A stretch of DNA of 64,000 nt from positions 1 through 64,000 of the forward strand of contig JAEZVF010000008.1 in assembly GCA_023443225.1 (NCBI GenBank), written 5' to 3'. Of the stretch, positions 9,278-18,251 are shown piece after piece. The stretch's first letter is position 1, and each line of letters opens with the position of its first letter. This DNA is from Bacillota bacterium (lineage in GTDB: Bacteria > Bacillota > Clostridia > Lachnospirales > Lachnospiraceae). Both the position numbers and the translations under genes were made by a program. The notes beneath the pieces are model-generated. The model searched no databases, was not told the DNA's origin, and was given only the letters and a program-made list of their open reading frames with translations.

Positions 9278-10321
9278 ATGGATAAAATTGATATAAAATC
9301 TTTGGATTTGAATGAAATGAAGAAACTGATAGCCAGCATGAGTGAAAAAGCATTCCGAGCAAAGCAGCTATATGAATGGCTGCACGTTAAGCTGGTTGAT
9401 AGTTTTGATGAAATGACCAACCTCCCCCTGCAATTAAGAGAACAATTGGCAGAAGTGAGTGAAATTACCAATTTAGAAGTAGTGGATAAATTAGAATCAA
9501 AAACTGGTGAGACAAGTAAATTCTTATTTCGATTATATGATGGAAGGGTTTTAGAAAGTGTTCTTATGAAATACCATCATGGTAATTCGGTGTGTATCTC
9601 TTCCCAAGTAGGGTGCAAGATGGGATGTAAATTCTGTGCATCTACCATTGGTGGATTTGAAAGAAATTTAAAGCCTTCTGAGATGCTTGATCAGATATAT
9701 AAGATTCAGAAATTATCTGGCGAACGGGTATCCAATGTAGTGGTAATGGGAACTGGTGAACCCTTAGATAATTATAATAATCTGATTCAGTTTATCCGTT
9801 TACTAACCGATGAGAATGGTTTAAACATCAGTCAAAGAAACCTTACGGTATCTACCTGCGGTTTGGTAGACAAGATAAAAGCATTGGCTGAGGAACAACT
9901 TCAAATAACATTAGCTTTGTCCTTACATGCTCCCAATGATCAGGTTAGAAAGCAATTGATGCCTGTGGCAGAAAGCTATCCTTTGGATGATATTTTAGAA
10001 TCTTGTGATTATTACTTCAAACGGACGGGTAGAAGAATTACCTTTGAATATAGCATGGTGGATGGTGTAAATGATTTACCGGAGCACGCAGTTGAGTTGG
10101 CTCATAAGATAAAGAATTTTCCTTGTCATGTCAACCTGATTCCAGTAAATCCAATAAAAGAAAGAAATTACATGCAGTCAGGTTCTAAAAATATTCTAAA
10201 TTTCAAAAATTTACTTGAAAAATACAGAATAAATGTTACTATTAGAAGAGAAATGGGTACAGATATTGATGCAGCTTGTGGGCAGTTGAGAAAAAGCTAT
10301 ATGGATCAAACTTCTAATTAG
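9278..10321 (+). CDS. rlmN: 23S rRNA m2A2503 / tRNA m2A37 methyltransferase RlmN
   Basis: Radical-SAM methyltransferase. The iron-sulfur motif is Cys113-x3-Cys117-x2-Cys120 (CKMGCKFC). The second catalytic cysteine expected in RlmN is Cys334 in DIDAACGQL. GTGEP in the middle is the SAM-binding GGE-like motif. The 347-aa length is typical. It is RlmN rather than Cfr by the conserved neighbourhood and C-terminus, although the two families are close. It lies 23 bp after rsmB, so a shared ribosome-maturation transcript is likely. Confidence 0.93.
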   Translation: MDKIDIKSLDLNEMKKLIASMSEKAFRAKQLYEWLHVKLVDSFDEMTNLPLQLREQLAEVSEITNLEVVDKLESKTGETSKFLFRLYDGRVLESVLMKYHHGNSVCISSQVGCKMGCKFCASTIGGFERNLKPSEMLDQIYKIQKLSGERVSNVVVMGTGEPLDNYNNLIQFIRLLTDENGLNISQRNLTVSTCGLVDKIKALAEEQLQITLALSLHAPNDQVRKQLMPVAESYPLDDILESCDYYFKRTGRRITFEYSMVDGVNDLPEHAVELAHKIKNFPCHVNLIPVNPIKERNYMQSGSKNILNFKNLLEKYRINVTIRREMGTDIDAACGQLRKSYMDQTSN

Positions 10322-10334
10322 GGTGACGGTTAGT

Positions 10335-10362
10335 ATTTCAAAATATAGCAATATTTTGAAAT
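10335..10362 (+). promoter_or_regulatory. AT-rich hairpin in the rlmN-prpC gap
   Basis: A 12-bp perfect stem (10335-10346 with 10351-10362) encloses the 4-nt loop AGCA and ends two bases before the prpC AAGGAGGTG site. No U-tract follows. It may modulate prpC translation or RNA processing. Confidence 0.55.
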
Positions 10363-10377
10363 CAAGGAGGTGTAAAT

Positions 10378-11100
10378 ATGAAATCTTTTTCTATAACAGA
10401 TGTAGGTGAAAAACGGCAGATTAATCAAGACTACATTTTCTGTGAAGAGAATAGCATAGGAGGACTTCCTAATTTGTTCATAGTAGCAGATGGGATGGGT
10501 GGACACAATGCAGGTGATTATGCATCCAGATTCTGTGTTGAAGTTTTTACGGAGCAAATTAGAAAAAATGAGCAGAAGACCCCCGTTGGAATGATAGAAG
10601 AAGCTTTACAGTATACGAATGACTTACTAATAGAACAGGCTAGAGATAATAACGGCTTGGAGGGAATGGGTACTACCTTTGTTGCCGCGACCATTATTGA
10701 TTCAGTAATGTATGTGGCTAATGTCGGTGACAGCAGATTATATGTTATTGGTGATGGAATTAAACAGATTACGGAAGATCATTCCTTGGTTGAAGAAATG
10801 GTAAAGACGGGAGAAATTGCTCGTCAAGATATGAGATTTCATCCGAATAAAAACATTATTACGAGGGCTTTAGGTGCCAATACTAAGGTGGTAACTGATT
10901 ATTTTGAGATTAATCTAAAAGAAGATGATACAGTGCTGATTTGCTCGGATGGGTTAACCAATATGCTTGATGATCAGGAAATCATGAAAATTGTAAAGCA
11001 ATATCCAGAGGATTTAGAAAAGGCGGCCAAAACATTGGTTCAAAGAGCAAACGAAAATGGTGGAAAAGACAATATATCGATAGTAATCGTTAAACTATAG
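10378..11100 (+). CDS. prpC: PP2C-type serine/threonine phosphatase PrpC
   Basis: Manganese-dependent phosphatase that reverses PrkC phosphorylation. The metal-binding motifs are seen as NQD near 18-20, VADGMGGHNAGD, VGDSRLY, SDGLTN and KDNISI. Length 240 aa equals that of known PrpC/Stp proteins. A strong AAGGAGGTG precedes the ATG. It is followed after 16 bp by its cognate kinase, the standard Firmicute pairing. Confidence 0.95.
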   Translation: MKSFSITDVGEKRQINQDYIFCEENSIGGLPNLFIVADGMGGHNAGDYASRFCVEVFTEQIRKNEQKTPVGMIEEALQYTNDLLIEQARDNNGLEGMGTTFVAATIIDSVMYVANVGDSRLYVIGDGIKQITEDHSLVEEMVKTGEIARQDMRFHPNKNIITRALGANTKVVTDYFEINLKEDDTVLICSDGLTNMLDDQEIMKIVKQYPEDLEKAAKTLVQRANENGGKDNISIVIVKL

Positions 11101-11116
11101 TGAGAGGTGAGTAAGG

Positions 11117-13261
11117 ATGTTAAAACCGGGTATGTTTATTAATGATCGTTATGAAATAATTGATAAAGTTGGTTCGGGCGGAATGGCTGATGTATATAAA
11201 GCCAGATGTCACAGACTCAATCGTTTTGTAGCTATCAAAGTGTTAAAACAAGAGTACAGCGACGATAAGAATTTTGTTAATAAATTCAGAGGAGAAGCTC
11301 AATCAGCGGCAGGATTGTCCCACCCCAATATAGTTAATGTTTATGATGTAGGTGATGATAACGGCTTACATTATATCGTAATGGAATTGGTAGAAGGTAT
11401 AACGCTAAAGAATTTTATAGAACGAAAAGTCAAACTTGAGGTAAAGGAAGCAGTTGGTATTGCAATTCAGATAGCAATGGGAATGGAAGCTGCGCACCTT
11501 AACCATATTATTCATAGGGATATAAAACCACAGAACATAATTATTTCAAGAGAAGGAAAAGTAAAGGTAACTGACTTTGGTATTGCAAAAGCAACCAATT
11601 CTAATACCATTACTTCGAATGCAATGGGTTCCGTACATTATCTCTCACCGGAACAGGCAAGAGGTGGTTACAGTGATGAGAAAAGTGATATTTACTCTTT
11701 GGGAGTTACTTTATATGAGATGCTTTCCGGACAGGTTCCATTTGCCGGTGATAATACAGTTTCTGTAGCACTTCTTCATATTCAAGGGGAAGCTGCTCCT
11801 TTGCGTGAATTAGATCCAAGTATTCCAATCAGTATCGATCGTATTGTACAAAAATGTATGCAGAAAAAGCCAGAGAGACGGTATCTAACTGCTTCTGAGC
11901 TTATTGCAGATTTAAAACGCTCCATTTCTAATCCGAACGGGGATTTTGTGGTAATTCCGGCAGCTACGGTAAGTGATTCACCTACGATTACCATTTCGGA
12001 GGCAGAAGTTAATCATATTAAGAATGCTACGAAAGTGAATGGTGCTGGTTATGTTTCCACAAGAGAAAGCTATCAGAATACGGATAGCAGAAGAATGAAT
12101 TCTGATTTGAAGAAAACTTCATCAGAAGAAGATGAAGAATTGGATTCGGTGGACCCTAGAGTGGAAAAGATTGCAATTGTTGGAACAATAGCTGCAGGTG
12201 TTATTATATTGTGCCTGATTATATTTGCTGTTACTAAGTTTTTTAAATTAATGCCATCTAAGGATAATGCTAATAATGATATTACACCGACGGTTGCAGC
12301 TACGTTAGAACCAACACCAACTGAAACAGCAGAAGAAAGTTTGGAAGCAGTAGAAGTTCCGAATGTTGTAGGTTTGGAGTTGAAGGATGCTCAAGCTGCA
12401 TTAGCAGATAAATCAGAGAATTTTAAGGTTACCTTTACGGAAAAGTCTTCTGATACCTACGAAAAAGGATTGGTTATGGATCAATATCCGACGTCGGGTA
12501 CCGAGGTAGATCCAACCTCTGAAATTAAATTAGTACTCAGTATTGGACCAGAGGCTTTTGAAATACCAAATGTTTATAATTATAAAGATAGTCAAGCAGT
12601 AACGAAATTAGAGGACGCTGGACTTATAGTGAAACACGACTATGGTCCAAGTGATGAGATTGAAGAAGGTAGAGTCATTTCTACAGATCCAGAACGAGGA
12701 AGTTTGGCTGTAAAAGGTGATACGATTACGGTACTTGTCAGTGATGGACCTGAAAAGAAGCCAGTTGAGGTACCTAATTTGGCAAAACTCACAGAAAGCA
12801 AGGCAAAACTAGCATTAGAAAATGTTGGGTTAACCCTTGGCAAGGTAAGTCAAGAATATTCTGATACTTATGCTAGTGGAGAAGTAATGTATCAGAGCTA
12901 TGAAGCCGGATCCAAGGTTGACAAAGGTACGGCAGTTAATATTACAATTAGTTTAGGCCTTGAAGATGAAGATGAACCAGTAGAATATGTTGCACAGGTT
13001 GTTATAACTGAGAATCCATTTGACTATGCAGGTGAGAGCGGTACTGTTTGGGTAGAACTTGAGCAGGATGGAACAAAGAAGACAATTCTTCAAGCTAGAA
13101 AGACTTACAATGATTTCCCATTACCTCTATACGATATTAAGAGTAATAGCGGTTCAAATGGTACGGTAACCGTATTTGTTGCAAAAGAAGTGAATGGTGT
13201 TGTTTCTGATAATTATGAAGAAACAACTTCCTATGTTGTCGTATTTACACCAGTGGAGTAA
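11117..13261 (+). CDS. prkC: PASTA-domain serine/threonine kinase PrkC
   Basis: Membrane Hanks-type kinase that senses peptidoglycan fragments. The cytoplasmic kinase domain (about 1-275) has VGSGGMADVY, the VAIKV lysine, HRDIKPQN and DFGIAKA. A linker leads to one membrane helix near 352-372. Three PASTA repeats follow, starting near 412, 481 and 549. A further domain of about 95 residues after the last PASTA (about 618-714) looks beta-rich and is not a PASTA repeat. Acidic Thr/Pro-rich spacer sequence lies just outside the membrane. Confidence 0.95.
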   Translation: MLKPGMFINDRYEIIDKVGSGGMADVYKARCHRLNRFVAIKVLKQEYSDDKNFVNKFRGEAQSAAGLSHPNIVNVYDVGDDNGLHYIVMELVEGITLKNFIERKVKLEVKEAVGIAIQIAMGMEAAHLNHIIHRDIKPQNIIISREGKVKVTDFGIAKATNSNTITSNAMGSVHYLSPEQARGGYSDEKSDIYSLGVTLYEMLSGQVPFAGDNTVSVALLHIQGEAAPLRELDPSIPISIDRIVQKCMQKKPERRYLTASELIADLKRSISNPNGDFVVIPAATVSDSPTITISEAEVNHIKNATKVNGAGYVSTRESYQNTDSRRMNSDLKKTSSEEDEELDSVDPRVEKIAIVGTIAAGVIILCLIIFAVTKFFKLMPSKDNANNDITPTVAATLEPTPTETAEESLEAVEVPNVVGLELKDAQAALADKSENFKVTFTEKSSDTYEKGLVMDQYPTSGTEVDPTSEIKLVLSIGPEAFEIPNVYNYKDSQAVTKLEDAGLIVKHDYGPSDEIEEGRVISTDPERGSLAVKGDTITVLVSDGPEKKPVEVPNLAKLTESKAKLALENVGLTLGKVSQEYSDTYASGEVMYQSYEAGSKVDKGTAVNITISLGLEDEDEPVEYVAQVVITENPFDYAGESGTVWVELEQDGTKKTILQARKTYNDFPLPLYDIKSNSGSNGTVTVFVAKEVNGVVSDNYEETTSYVVVFTPVE

Positions 13262-13263
13262 GA

Positions 13264-14142
13264 ATGAAGGGAAAAATAATTAAAGGTATTGCAGGTTTTT
13301 ATTATATTTATGCAGAAGACTCCTCTGTATATGAATGCAAAGCGAAAGGTATCTTTCGCAATCAAAAGATAAAACCACTTGTTGGTGATAATGTTTTTAT
13401 TGACATCATTGATGAAAGAGAAAATAAGGGTAATATTACGCAGGTGATGGAACGACAGAATGAACTGATACGTCCGGCTGTTGCTAATGTAGATCAGGCA
13501 TTGGTTATATTCGCAGCTGCAGATCCAAGCCCCAATTTAAATTTACTGGATCGATTTTTGATTATGATGCACAAACAGCAAGTAAATACAATTATTTGTT
13601 TTAATAAGCGTGATATAGTATCAGAAAAAGAACTTGGATTACTGGAAGAGACCTATATTAAGTGTGGATATCAAGTGGTCTTTTCCAGTGCTTATACAGA
13701 GGGCGGTATTACGACCCTGCGAGAATTGTTAGCAAATAAGACGACAGTTCTAGCAGGGCCGTCCGGCGTAGGGAAATCTTCAATCATTAATTTGCTACAC
13801 CCTGAAGCAAACATGGAAACTGGTAATATCAGTGAAAAAATCAGAAGAGGAAAGCACACTACTAGACATTCTGAGTTAATATATTTGGGATCTGATACCT
13901 TTGTTATGGACACGCCAGGGTTTAGCTCTTTGTATCTTAGTGAGTTGGACAAGGATGAACTAAAAGATTATTATGTTGAATTTCATGAATATGAAGTAGA
14001 TTGCAGATTCCAAGGCTGTTCCCATATCAATGAGCCAAATTGCGCAGTAAAGGCAGCGCTTTTGAATGGGATGATAAGCAGGATTCGTTATTCGAACTAT
14101 ATGGAATTGTATGAAGAATTAAAGAATGTAAAAAAATATTAA
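13264..14142 (+). CDS. rsgA: ribosome small subunit GTPase RsgA
   Basis: Circularly permuted GTPase that assists late 30S maturation. An N-terminal OB fold is followed by G4 (FNKRD) ahead of G1 (GPSGVGKSS at 165-173) and G3 (DTPGFSS). The C-terminal zinc module is C247, C252, H254 and C260. The start lies 2 bp behind the prkC stop, with GTGGAG of the prkC end as ribosome binding site. The order prpC-prkC-rsgA-rpe-thiN is the classic Firmicute block. Confidence 0.95.
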   Translation: MKGKIIKGIAGFYYIYAEDSSVYECKAKGIFRNQKIKPLVGDNVFIDIIDERENKGNITQVMERQNELIRPAVANVDQALVIFAAADPSPNLNLLDRFLIMMHKQQVNTIICFNKRDIVSEKELGLLEETYIKCGYQVVFSSAYTEGGITTLRELLANKTTVLAGPSGVGKSSIINLLHPEANMETGNISEKIRRGKHTTRHSELIYLGSDTFVMDTPGFSSLYLSELDKDELKDYYVEFHEYEVDCRFQGCSHINEPNCAVKAALLNGMISRIRYSNYMELYEELKNVKKY

Positions 14143-14191
14143 GACAAAAGAATAAGGTATTATTTTGATTCAGGAAAGGAATAGGGATAGT

Positions 14192-14854
14192 ATGTTTAAA
14201 TTAGCACCATCAATCTTAGCCGCAGATTTTGCACATTTGGGTGACGCAATCAGTCAAGTAGAACAAGCGAAAGCCGATTATCTTCATATCGATGTTATGG
14301 ATGGGTCATTTGTTCCAAGTATTTCCTTCGGTATGCCGATAATACAATCCATACGCCCTGTATCTAAAATGACTTTTGATGTTCATTTAATGATAGAGGA
14401 ACCAATTCGTTACATTGAGGATTTTGCTAAGGCAGGGGCCGATATCATAACAGTTCATGCAGAAGCATGTCAGCATCTAAATCGTACGATTACTGCGATT
14501 AAGGAATTGGGATTAAAGGCAGGAGTGGCCTTAAACCCTTCCACTTCGTTAACTGCTTTGGACTATGTTCTAGGCGACATTGACATGGTGCTTATTATGA
14601 GTGTGAATCCTGGTTTTGGCGGTCAGAAGTTTATTCCTTTTGCTTTAGAGAAGATTAAGAAGTTAAATACAATTGCAAGAGAAAATAATTATCAGTTTGA
14701 TATAGAAGTGGACGGAGGCATATCAAAAAATAATCTGTCTGAAGTATTGAATGCAGGTGCTAATGTAATTGTTGCAGGTACGGCTGTTTTTAACGGTAAT
14801 ACCATGAACAACATAAAGGATTTTAAAGAGGTATTACACCAACATGCAAAATAA
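14192..14854 (+). CDS. rpe: ribulose-phosphate 3-epimerase
   Basis: Interconverts ribulose-5-P and xylulose-5-P in the pentose phosphate pathway. TIM-barrel motifs include LAPSILAADF, HIDVMDGSFVP, FDVHLMI, MSVNPGFGGQ and EVDGGI. An upstream in-frame TTG at 14165 exists, but ATG 14192 gives the family-typical MFKLAPSIL start and has AGGG five bases upstream. The 3-prime end overlaps thiN by 11 bp. Confidence 0.94.
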   Translation: MFKLAPSILAADFAHLGDAISQVEQAKADYLHIDVMDGSFVPSISFGMPIIQSIRPVSKMTFDVHLMIEEPIRYIEDFAKAGADIITVHAEACQHLNRTITAIKELGLKAGVALNPSTSLTALDYVLGDIDMVLIMSVNPGFGGQKFIPFALEKIKKLNTIARENNYQFDIEVDGGISKNNLSEVLNAGANVIVAGTAVFNGNTMNNIKDFKEVLHQHAK

Positions 14855-15512
14855 GAAAGTCTTAATCATGACCGGTGGTACAATATCCCAGGATTTTGCA
14901 TCCGGCTACCTGAAAAATCAGAAATTTGATATCGTTATTGCTGTTGATGGTGGGCTTGCTTCTTGTGATAAATTAGAGCTTCCAGTTCATTATATTGTTG
15001 GTGATTTTGATTCTGTTTCGGAAGAATTACTGGAAAAGTATCAAAAGCAATGTAACGGGAATGAGACAATAGAGATAAAAAAATTTAATCCCATGAAGGA
15101 TGATACGGACACGCAGATTGCAGTTGAACTTGCAATGGATCTAAAGGCAGACGAGATTGTAATAATGGGGGCTACCGGTACAAGAGTGGATCATTTATTA
15201 GCGAATATTCACATACTAAGAAGGCCGCTTGAGAAAAATATTCAGTCTTGTCTTGTAGATGAGCATAATAAGATATACCTCTTAAATAGGAATACGACCT
15301 TACAAAAGGACCAGTTATATGGTCCGTATATCTCTTTATTGCCTTTGACAGAAAGTGTAACAGAAGTGACCTTAAAAGGCTTTCAATATCCCTTAAAGAA
15401 GAGAACTCTTATGATTGGCGAGAGTATAGGGATTAGTAATGAAGTAATAGAAGACCAGGCTGATATTATCTTTCAGTCAGGTATCCTAATAGTAATAGAA
15501 TCAAAAGATTGA
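14844..15512 (+). CDS. thiN: thiamine pyrophosphokinase
   Basis: Converts thiamine to thiamine pyrophosphate using ATP. The family features AVDGGL, YIVGDFDSV, FNPMKDDTDTQ and GATGTRVDH are all present in the expected order, with a C-terminal thiamine-binding beta domain. Length 222 aa is normal. It starts inside the end of rpe behind GAGGT, which indicates coupled translation. Confidence 0.93.
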   Translation: MQNKKVLIMTGGTISQDFASGYLKNQKFDIVIAVDGGLASCDKLELPVHYIVGDFDSVSEELLEKYQKQCNGNETIEIKKFNPMKDDTDTQIAVELAMDLKADEIVIMGATGTRVDHLLANIHILRRPLEKNIQSCLVDEHNKIYLLNRNTTLQKDQLYGPYISLLPLTESVTEVTLKGFQYPLKKRTLMIGESIGISNEVIEDQADIIFQSGILIVIESKD

Positions 15513-15525
15513 AAAGGAGACACAT

Positions 15526-16623
15526 ATGAAATTAGGCATAGTTGGTTTACCGAATGTGGGAAAGAGCACATTATTTAATTCATTAACAAAGGCAGGCGCT
15601 GAGTCAGCAAATTATCCTTTTTGCACCATAGATCCCAATATCGGAATTGTACTAGTACCGGATGAAAGATTAAAGGTTTTAGGTGATTTATATAATTCGG
15701 AAAAGGTAGTAGCAGCAGCTATTGAGTTTGTTGATATTGCCGGACTTGTAAAAGGAGCCTCCAAAGGGGAAGGTTTGGGCAATCAATTCTTGTCCAACAT
15801 TCGAGAAGTTGATGCTATCGTACATGTGGTAAGATGTTTTGATGATACGAATATCATTCATGTTGATGGATCCATTGACCCTCTTCGAGACATTGAGACA
15901 ATTAATTTAGAATTAATTTTTTCTGATTTGGAAATCATAGAAAGAAGAATATCAAAGGTTTCAAAAAATGTTAAAAATGATAAAACTTTAGTGAAAGAAT
16001 CAGAATTATTGGCGCGCCTAAAGGAGCATTTAGAAGATGGTAAGTTGGCTAAGAGCCTAAATGTTACAGAGGAAGAAGAATTAAACTTATTAACAGAGTA
16101 TAATTTATTAACATATAAGCCTGTTATTTATGCTGCTAATGTAAAAGAAGATGATTTAGCAGACGATGGGGCTGGTAATGAAAATGTTACAAAAGTACGA
16201 GAATTTGCAAAAGAAGAGAAATCAGAAGTATTTGTTATTTGTGCACAAATTGAACAGGAAATAGCAGAGCTTGAAGAGGATGAAAAGAAGATGTTTCTAG
16301 AAGAAATGGGACTTACAGAATCCGGCTTAGAGAAACTAATTCGTGCCAGTTATAAAATCCTTGGATTAATCAGTTATCTGACTGCAGGACAGAAAGAGAC
16401 AAAAGCTTGGACAATAACAAAAGGCACCAAAGCACCTGGTGCGGCAGGAAAAATTCATACCGATTTCGAAAGAGGTTTTATTCGAGCAGAAATTGTTAGT
16501 TATGATAATCTAGTGGAATGTGGTAGTTATAATAATGCCAAGGAAAAAGGTCTTGTCCGTTCAGAAGGCAAAGAGTATGTAGTACAAGACGGTGATGTCA
16601 TATTATTCCGGTTTAACGTATAA
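15526..16623 (+). CDS. ychF: redox-regulated ATPase YchF (Obg-like)
   Basis: P-loop protein of the OLA1/YchF group, which binds ribosomes and prefers ATP. Visible are G1 GLPNVGKST near the N-terminus, the SANYPFCTIDPN switch, DIAGLVKGASKGEGLGN, a central coiled-coil insertion, and a C-terminal TGS domain ending VILFRFNV. Length 365 aa equals the family. AAAAGGAGA precedes the ATG. Confidence 0.95.
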   Translation: MKLGIVGLPNVGKSTLFNSLTKAGAESANYPFCTIDPNIGIVLVPDERLKVLGDLYNSEKVVAAAIEFVDIAGLVKGASKGEGLGNQFLSNIREVDAIVHVVRCFDDTNIIHVDGSIDPLRDIETINLELIFSDLEIIERRISKVSKNVKNDKTLVKESELLARLKEHLEDGKLAKSLNVTEEEELNLLTEYNLLTYKPVIYAANVKEDDLADDGAGNENVTKVREFAKEEKSEVFVICAQIEQEIAELEEDEKKMFLEEMGLTESGLEKLIRASYKILGLISYLTAGQKETKAWTITKGTKAPGAAGKIHTDFERGFIRAEIVSYDNLVECGSYNNAKEKGLVRSEGKEYVVQDGDVILFRFNV

Positions 16624-16639
16624 GAAAGTGGTGACATGA

Positions 16640-17566
16640 ATGGTTCAAAGTATGGTCGCAAGTATACATTTTCCTAATTTAGGTATCGAATTAAATCATG
16701 TAGGCTCATCTATAGATGTATTTGGATTTGAAATTACTTACTATGGGATTATTATTGCAATTGGAATGGTTGCTGGTTATTTTGTTGCTGAATGGCAGGC
16801 GAAGCGGACCAAACAGAATCCGGATTTGTATCTGGATTTTGCACTGTATGCCATTATATTCTCTGTAATAGGAGCAAGGCTCTATTATGTAGCATTTGCT
16901 TGGGAGGAATTTAAAGATAATCCGATCTCAATATTAAATACACGGAATGGTGGTTTGGCAATCTATGGAGGTGTAATAGCGGGTATATTAACTGCTTTCT
17001 TTTATACCAAAATCAAGAAAATTTCATTTGGTTTATTGGTGGATACCGGTTGTCTTGGACTACTAACAGGACAAATCGTTGGAAGATGGGGTAACTTTTT
17101 TAACCGTGAGGTTTTTGGTAAGTATACCAATAACCTGTTTGCCATGCGTCTGGATATTCGCGATGTTAGCAGCGACTATACAAATCCTGTTTCTTATATA
17201 GCGGCAAAGTATGCCGAACAGCCAGAAACTTTAAAACATATCTTGGAGATACGTGAAAAGTCGGTTCTCATTGATGGTATTACCTATATACAGGTTCATC
17301 CGACTTTTCTTTATGAATCTGTATGGAATTTGTGCGTACTGATTTTACTAATCCTATATTCTCCAAAGAAAAAGTTTCATGGTGAGGTTACTCTGCTGTA
17401 TTTGCTTGGTTATGGTTTAGGAAGATTTTGGATTGAAGGAATCCGAACAGACCAATTGTATTTGTGGGATTCACCAATTGCGGTTTCTCAACTATTATCT
17501 GCCCTTTTAATTACCATGGCTGCCATAATTATTATTGCTAAGAGGATGTCTTTAAATAGAAAATAG
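16640..17566 (+). CDS. lgt: prolipoprotein diacylglyceryl transferase Lgt
   Basis: Integral membrane enzyme that transfers diacylglycerol to the lipobox cysteine of lipoproteins. About seven hydrophobic segments are present. The Lgt signature GRWGNFFNREVFG lies near 147-160, and HPTFLYES near the C-terminus carries residues conserved in the family. GGTGA lies five bases before ATG 16640. It ends the housekeeping run and is followed by a terminator. Confidence 0.94.
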   Translation: MVQSMVASIHFPNLGIELNHVGSSIDVFGFEITYYGIIIAIGMVAGYFVAEWQAKRTKQNPDLYLDFALYAIIFSVIGARLYYVAFAWEEFKDNPISILNTRNGGLAIYGGVIAGILTAFFYTKIKKISFGLLVDTGCLGLLTGQIVGRWGNFFNREVFGKYTNNLFAMRLDIRDVSSDYTNPVSYIAAKYAEQPETLKHILEIREKSVLIDGITYIQVHPTFLYESVWNLCVLILLILYSPKKKFHGEVTLLYLLGYGLGRFWIEGIRTDQLYLWDSPIAVSQLLSALLITMAAIIIIAKRMSLNRK

Positions 17567-17663
17567 GTCTAAATTACCAAACAATTGTTTCTTGTAAAGT
17601 AATAGCATATTTTGTTAGTATGCTGTCGATAATTACTACATGTTGTAGAATATAAATAAAATT

Positions 17664-17708
17664 GATACAAGTTGCCATTTCTTATCAGATGGTGCTTGTA
17701 TTTTTTTT
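17664..17708 (+). terminator. rho-independent terminator after lgt
   Basis: The stem formed by ATACAAG and CCAT on the left, pairing with ATGG and CTTGTAT on the right with a small internal bulge, runs directly into eight T at 17701-17708. It separates the lgt transcript from the mraZ promoter. Confidence 0.85.
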
Positions 17709-17719
17709 GCTACAAACAC

Positions 17720-17748
17720 TTGATATATTCCCAAAAATAATATAAAAT
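17720..17748 (+). promoter_or_regulatory. dcw cluster promoter before mraZ
   Basis: TTGATA at 17720-17725 and TAAAAT at 17743-17748 are separated by 17 bp. The expected start of transcription, near 17755, touches the first of four MraZ-type repeats. Confidence 0.7.
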
Positions 17749-17755
17749 AGCAGTA

Positions 17756-17792
17756 GAAGTGGAGCAAAGTGGTGTAAAGTGGTAACAAGTGG
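17756..17792 (+). promoter_or_regulatory. MraZ operator, four 10-bp-phased repeats
   Basis: Four heptamers (GAAGTGG, AAAGTGG, AAAGTGG, CAAGTGG) begin at 17756, 17766, 17776 and 17786, exactly one helical turn apart. MraZ proteins are known to bind short direct repeats of this type in their own promoter. The position just downstream of the -10 box suggests autorepression of the dcw operon. Confidence 0.85.
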
Positions 17793-17811
17793 TTGATTGG
17801 CGGTGAGATTC

Positions 17812-18240
17812 ATGTTCATGGGAGAGTACAATCATACAATTGATACAAAAGGAAGAATTATTATTCCTTCCAAGTTCAGAGAATCTCTAGGGGATGAATT
17901 TGTTGTTACCCAAGGTTTAGATGGCTGTTTATTTGTGTATCCTAATGATGAATGGCAGAGTTTCATCACAGAACTAAAAAAACTTCCAGGTAATAAAGAG
18001 GCCAGACAATTACAGCGTTATTTTCTTGCCGGTGCAGCTTCCCTAGAAGTGGACAAGCAGGGAAGAATATTAATACCAGCTAATTTAAGAGAACGAGCTG
18101 CTTTAGAAAAAGATATCGTTTTTGTGGGTGTGTTAAGCAAAATTGAAATCTGGAGTAAGGAACGCTGGGAGAGCAATAATGATTATAGTGATATGGATCA
18201 GATTGCAGAACGTATGGCTGAACTTGGGTTAAGCTTTTAG
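17812..18240 (+). CDS. mraZ: transcriptional regulator MraZ
   Basis: AbrB-like DNA-binding protein with two tandem swapped-hairpin repeats, each with a DxxGR-type motif: DTKGRIIIPSKFRE in the first half and DKQGRILIPANLRE in the second. It forms rings that bind the repeats in its own promoter and represses the dcw operon in studied species. I chose ATG 17812 (MFMGEYNH) because GGCGGTGAG lies just upstream and family members start this way; an in-frame TTG at 17797 is less likely. It is the first gene of the cluster. Confidence 0.94.
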   Translation: MFMGEYNHTIDTKGRIIIPSKFRESLGDEFVVTQGLDGCLFVYPNDEWQSFITELKKLPGNKEARQLQRYFLAGAASLEVDKQGRILIPANLRERAALEKDIVFVGVLSKIEIWSKERWESNNDYSDMDQIAERMAELGLSF

Positions 18241-18251
18241 GGAGGTTTTTT

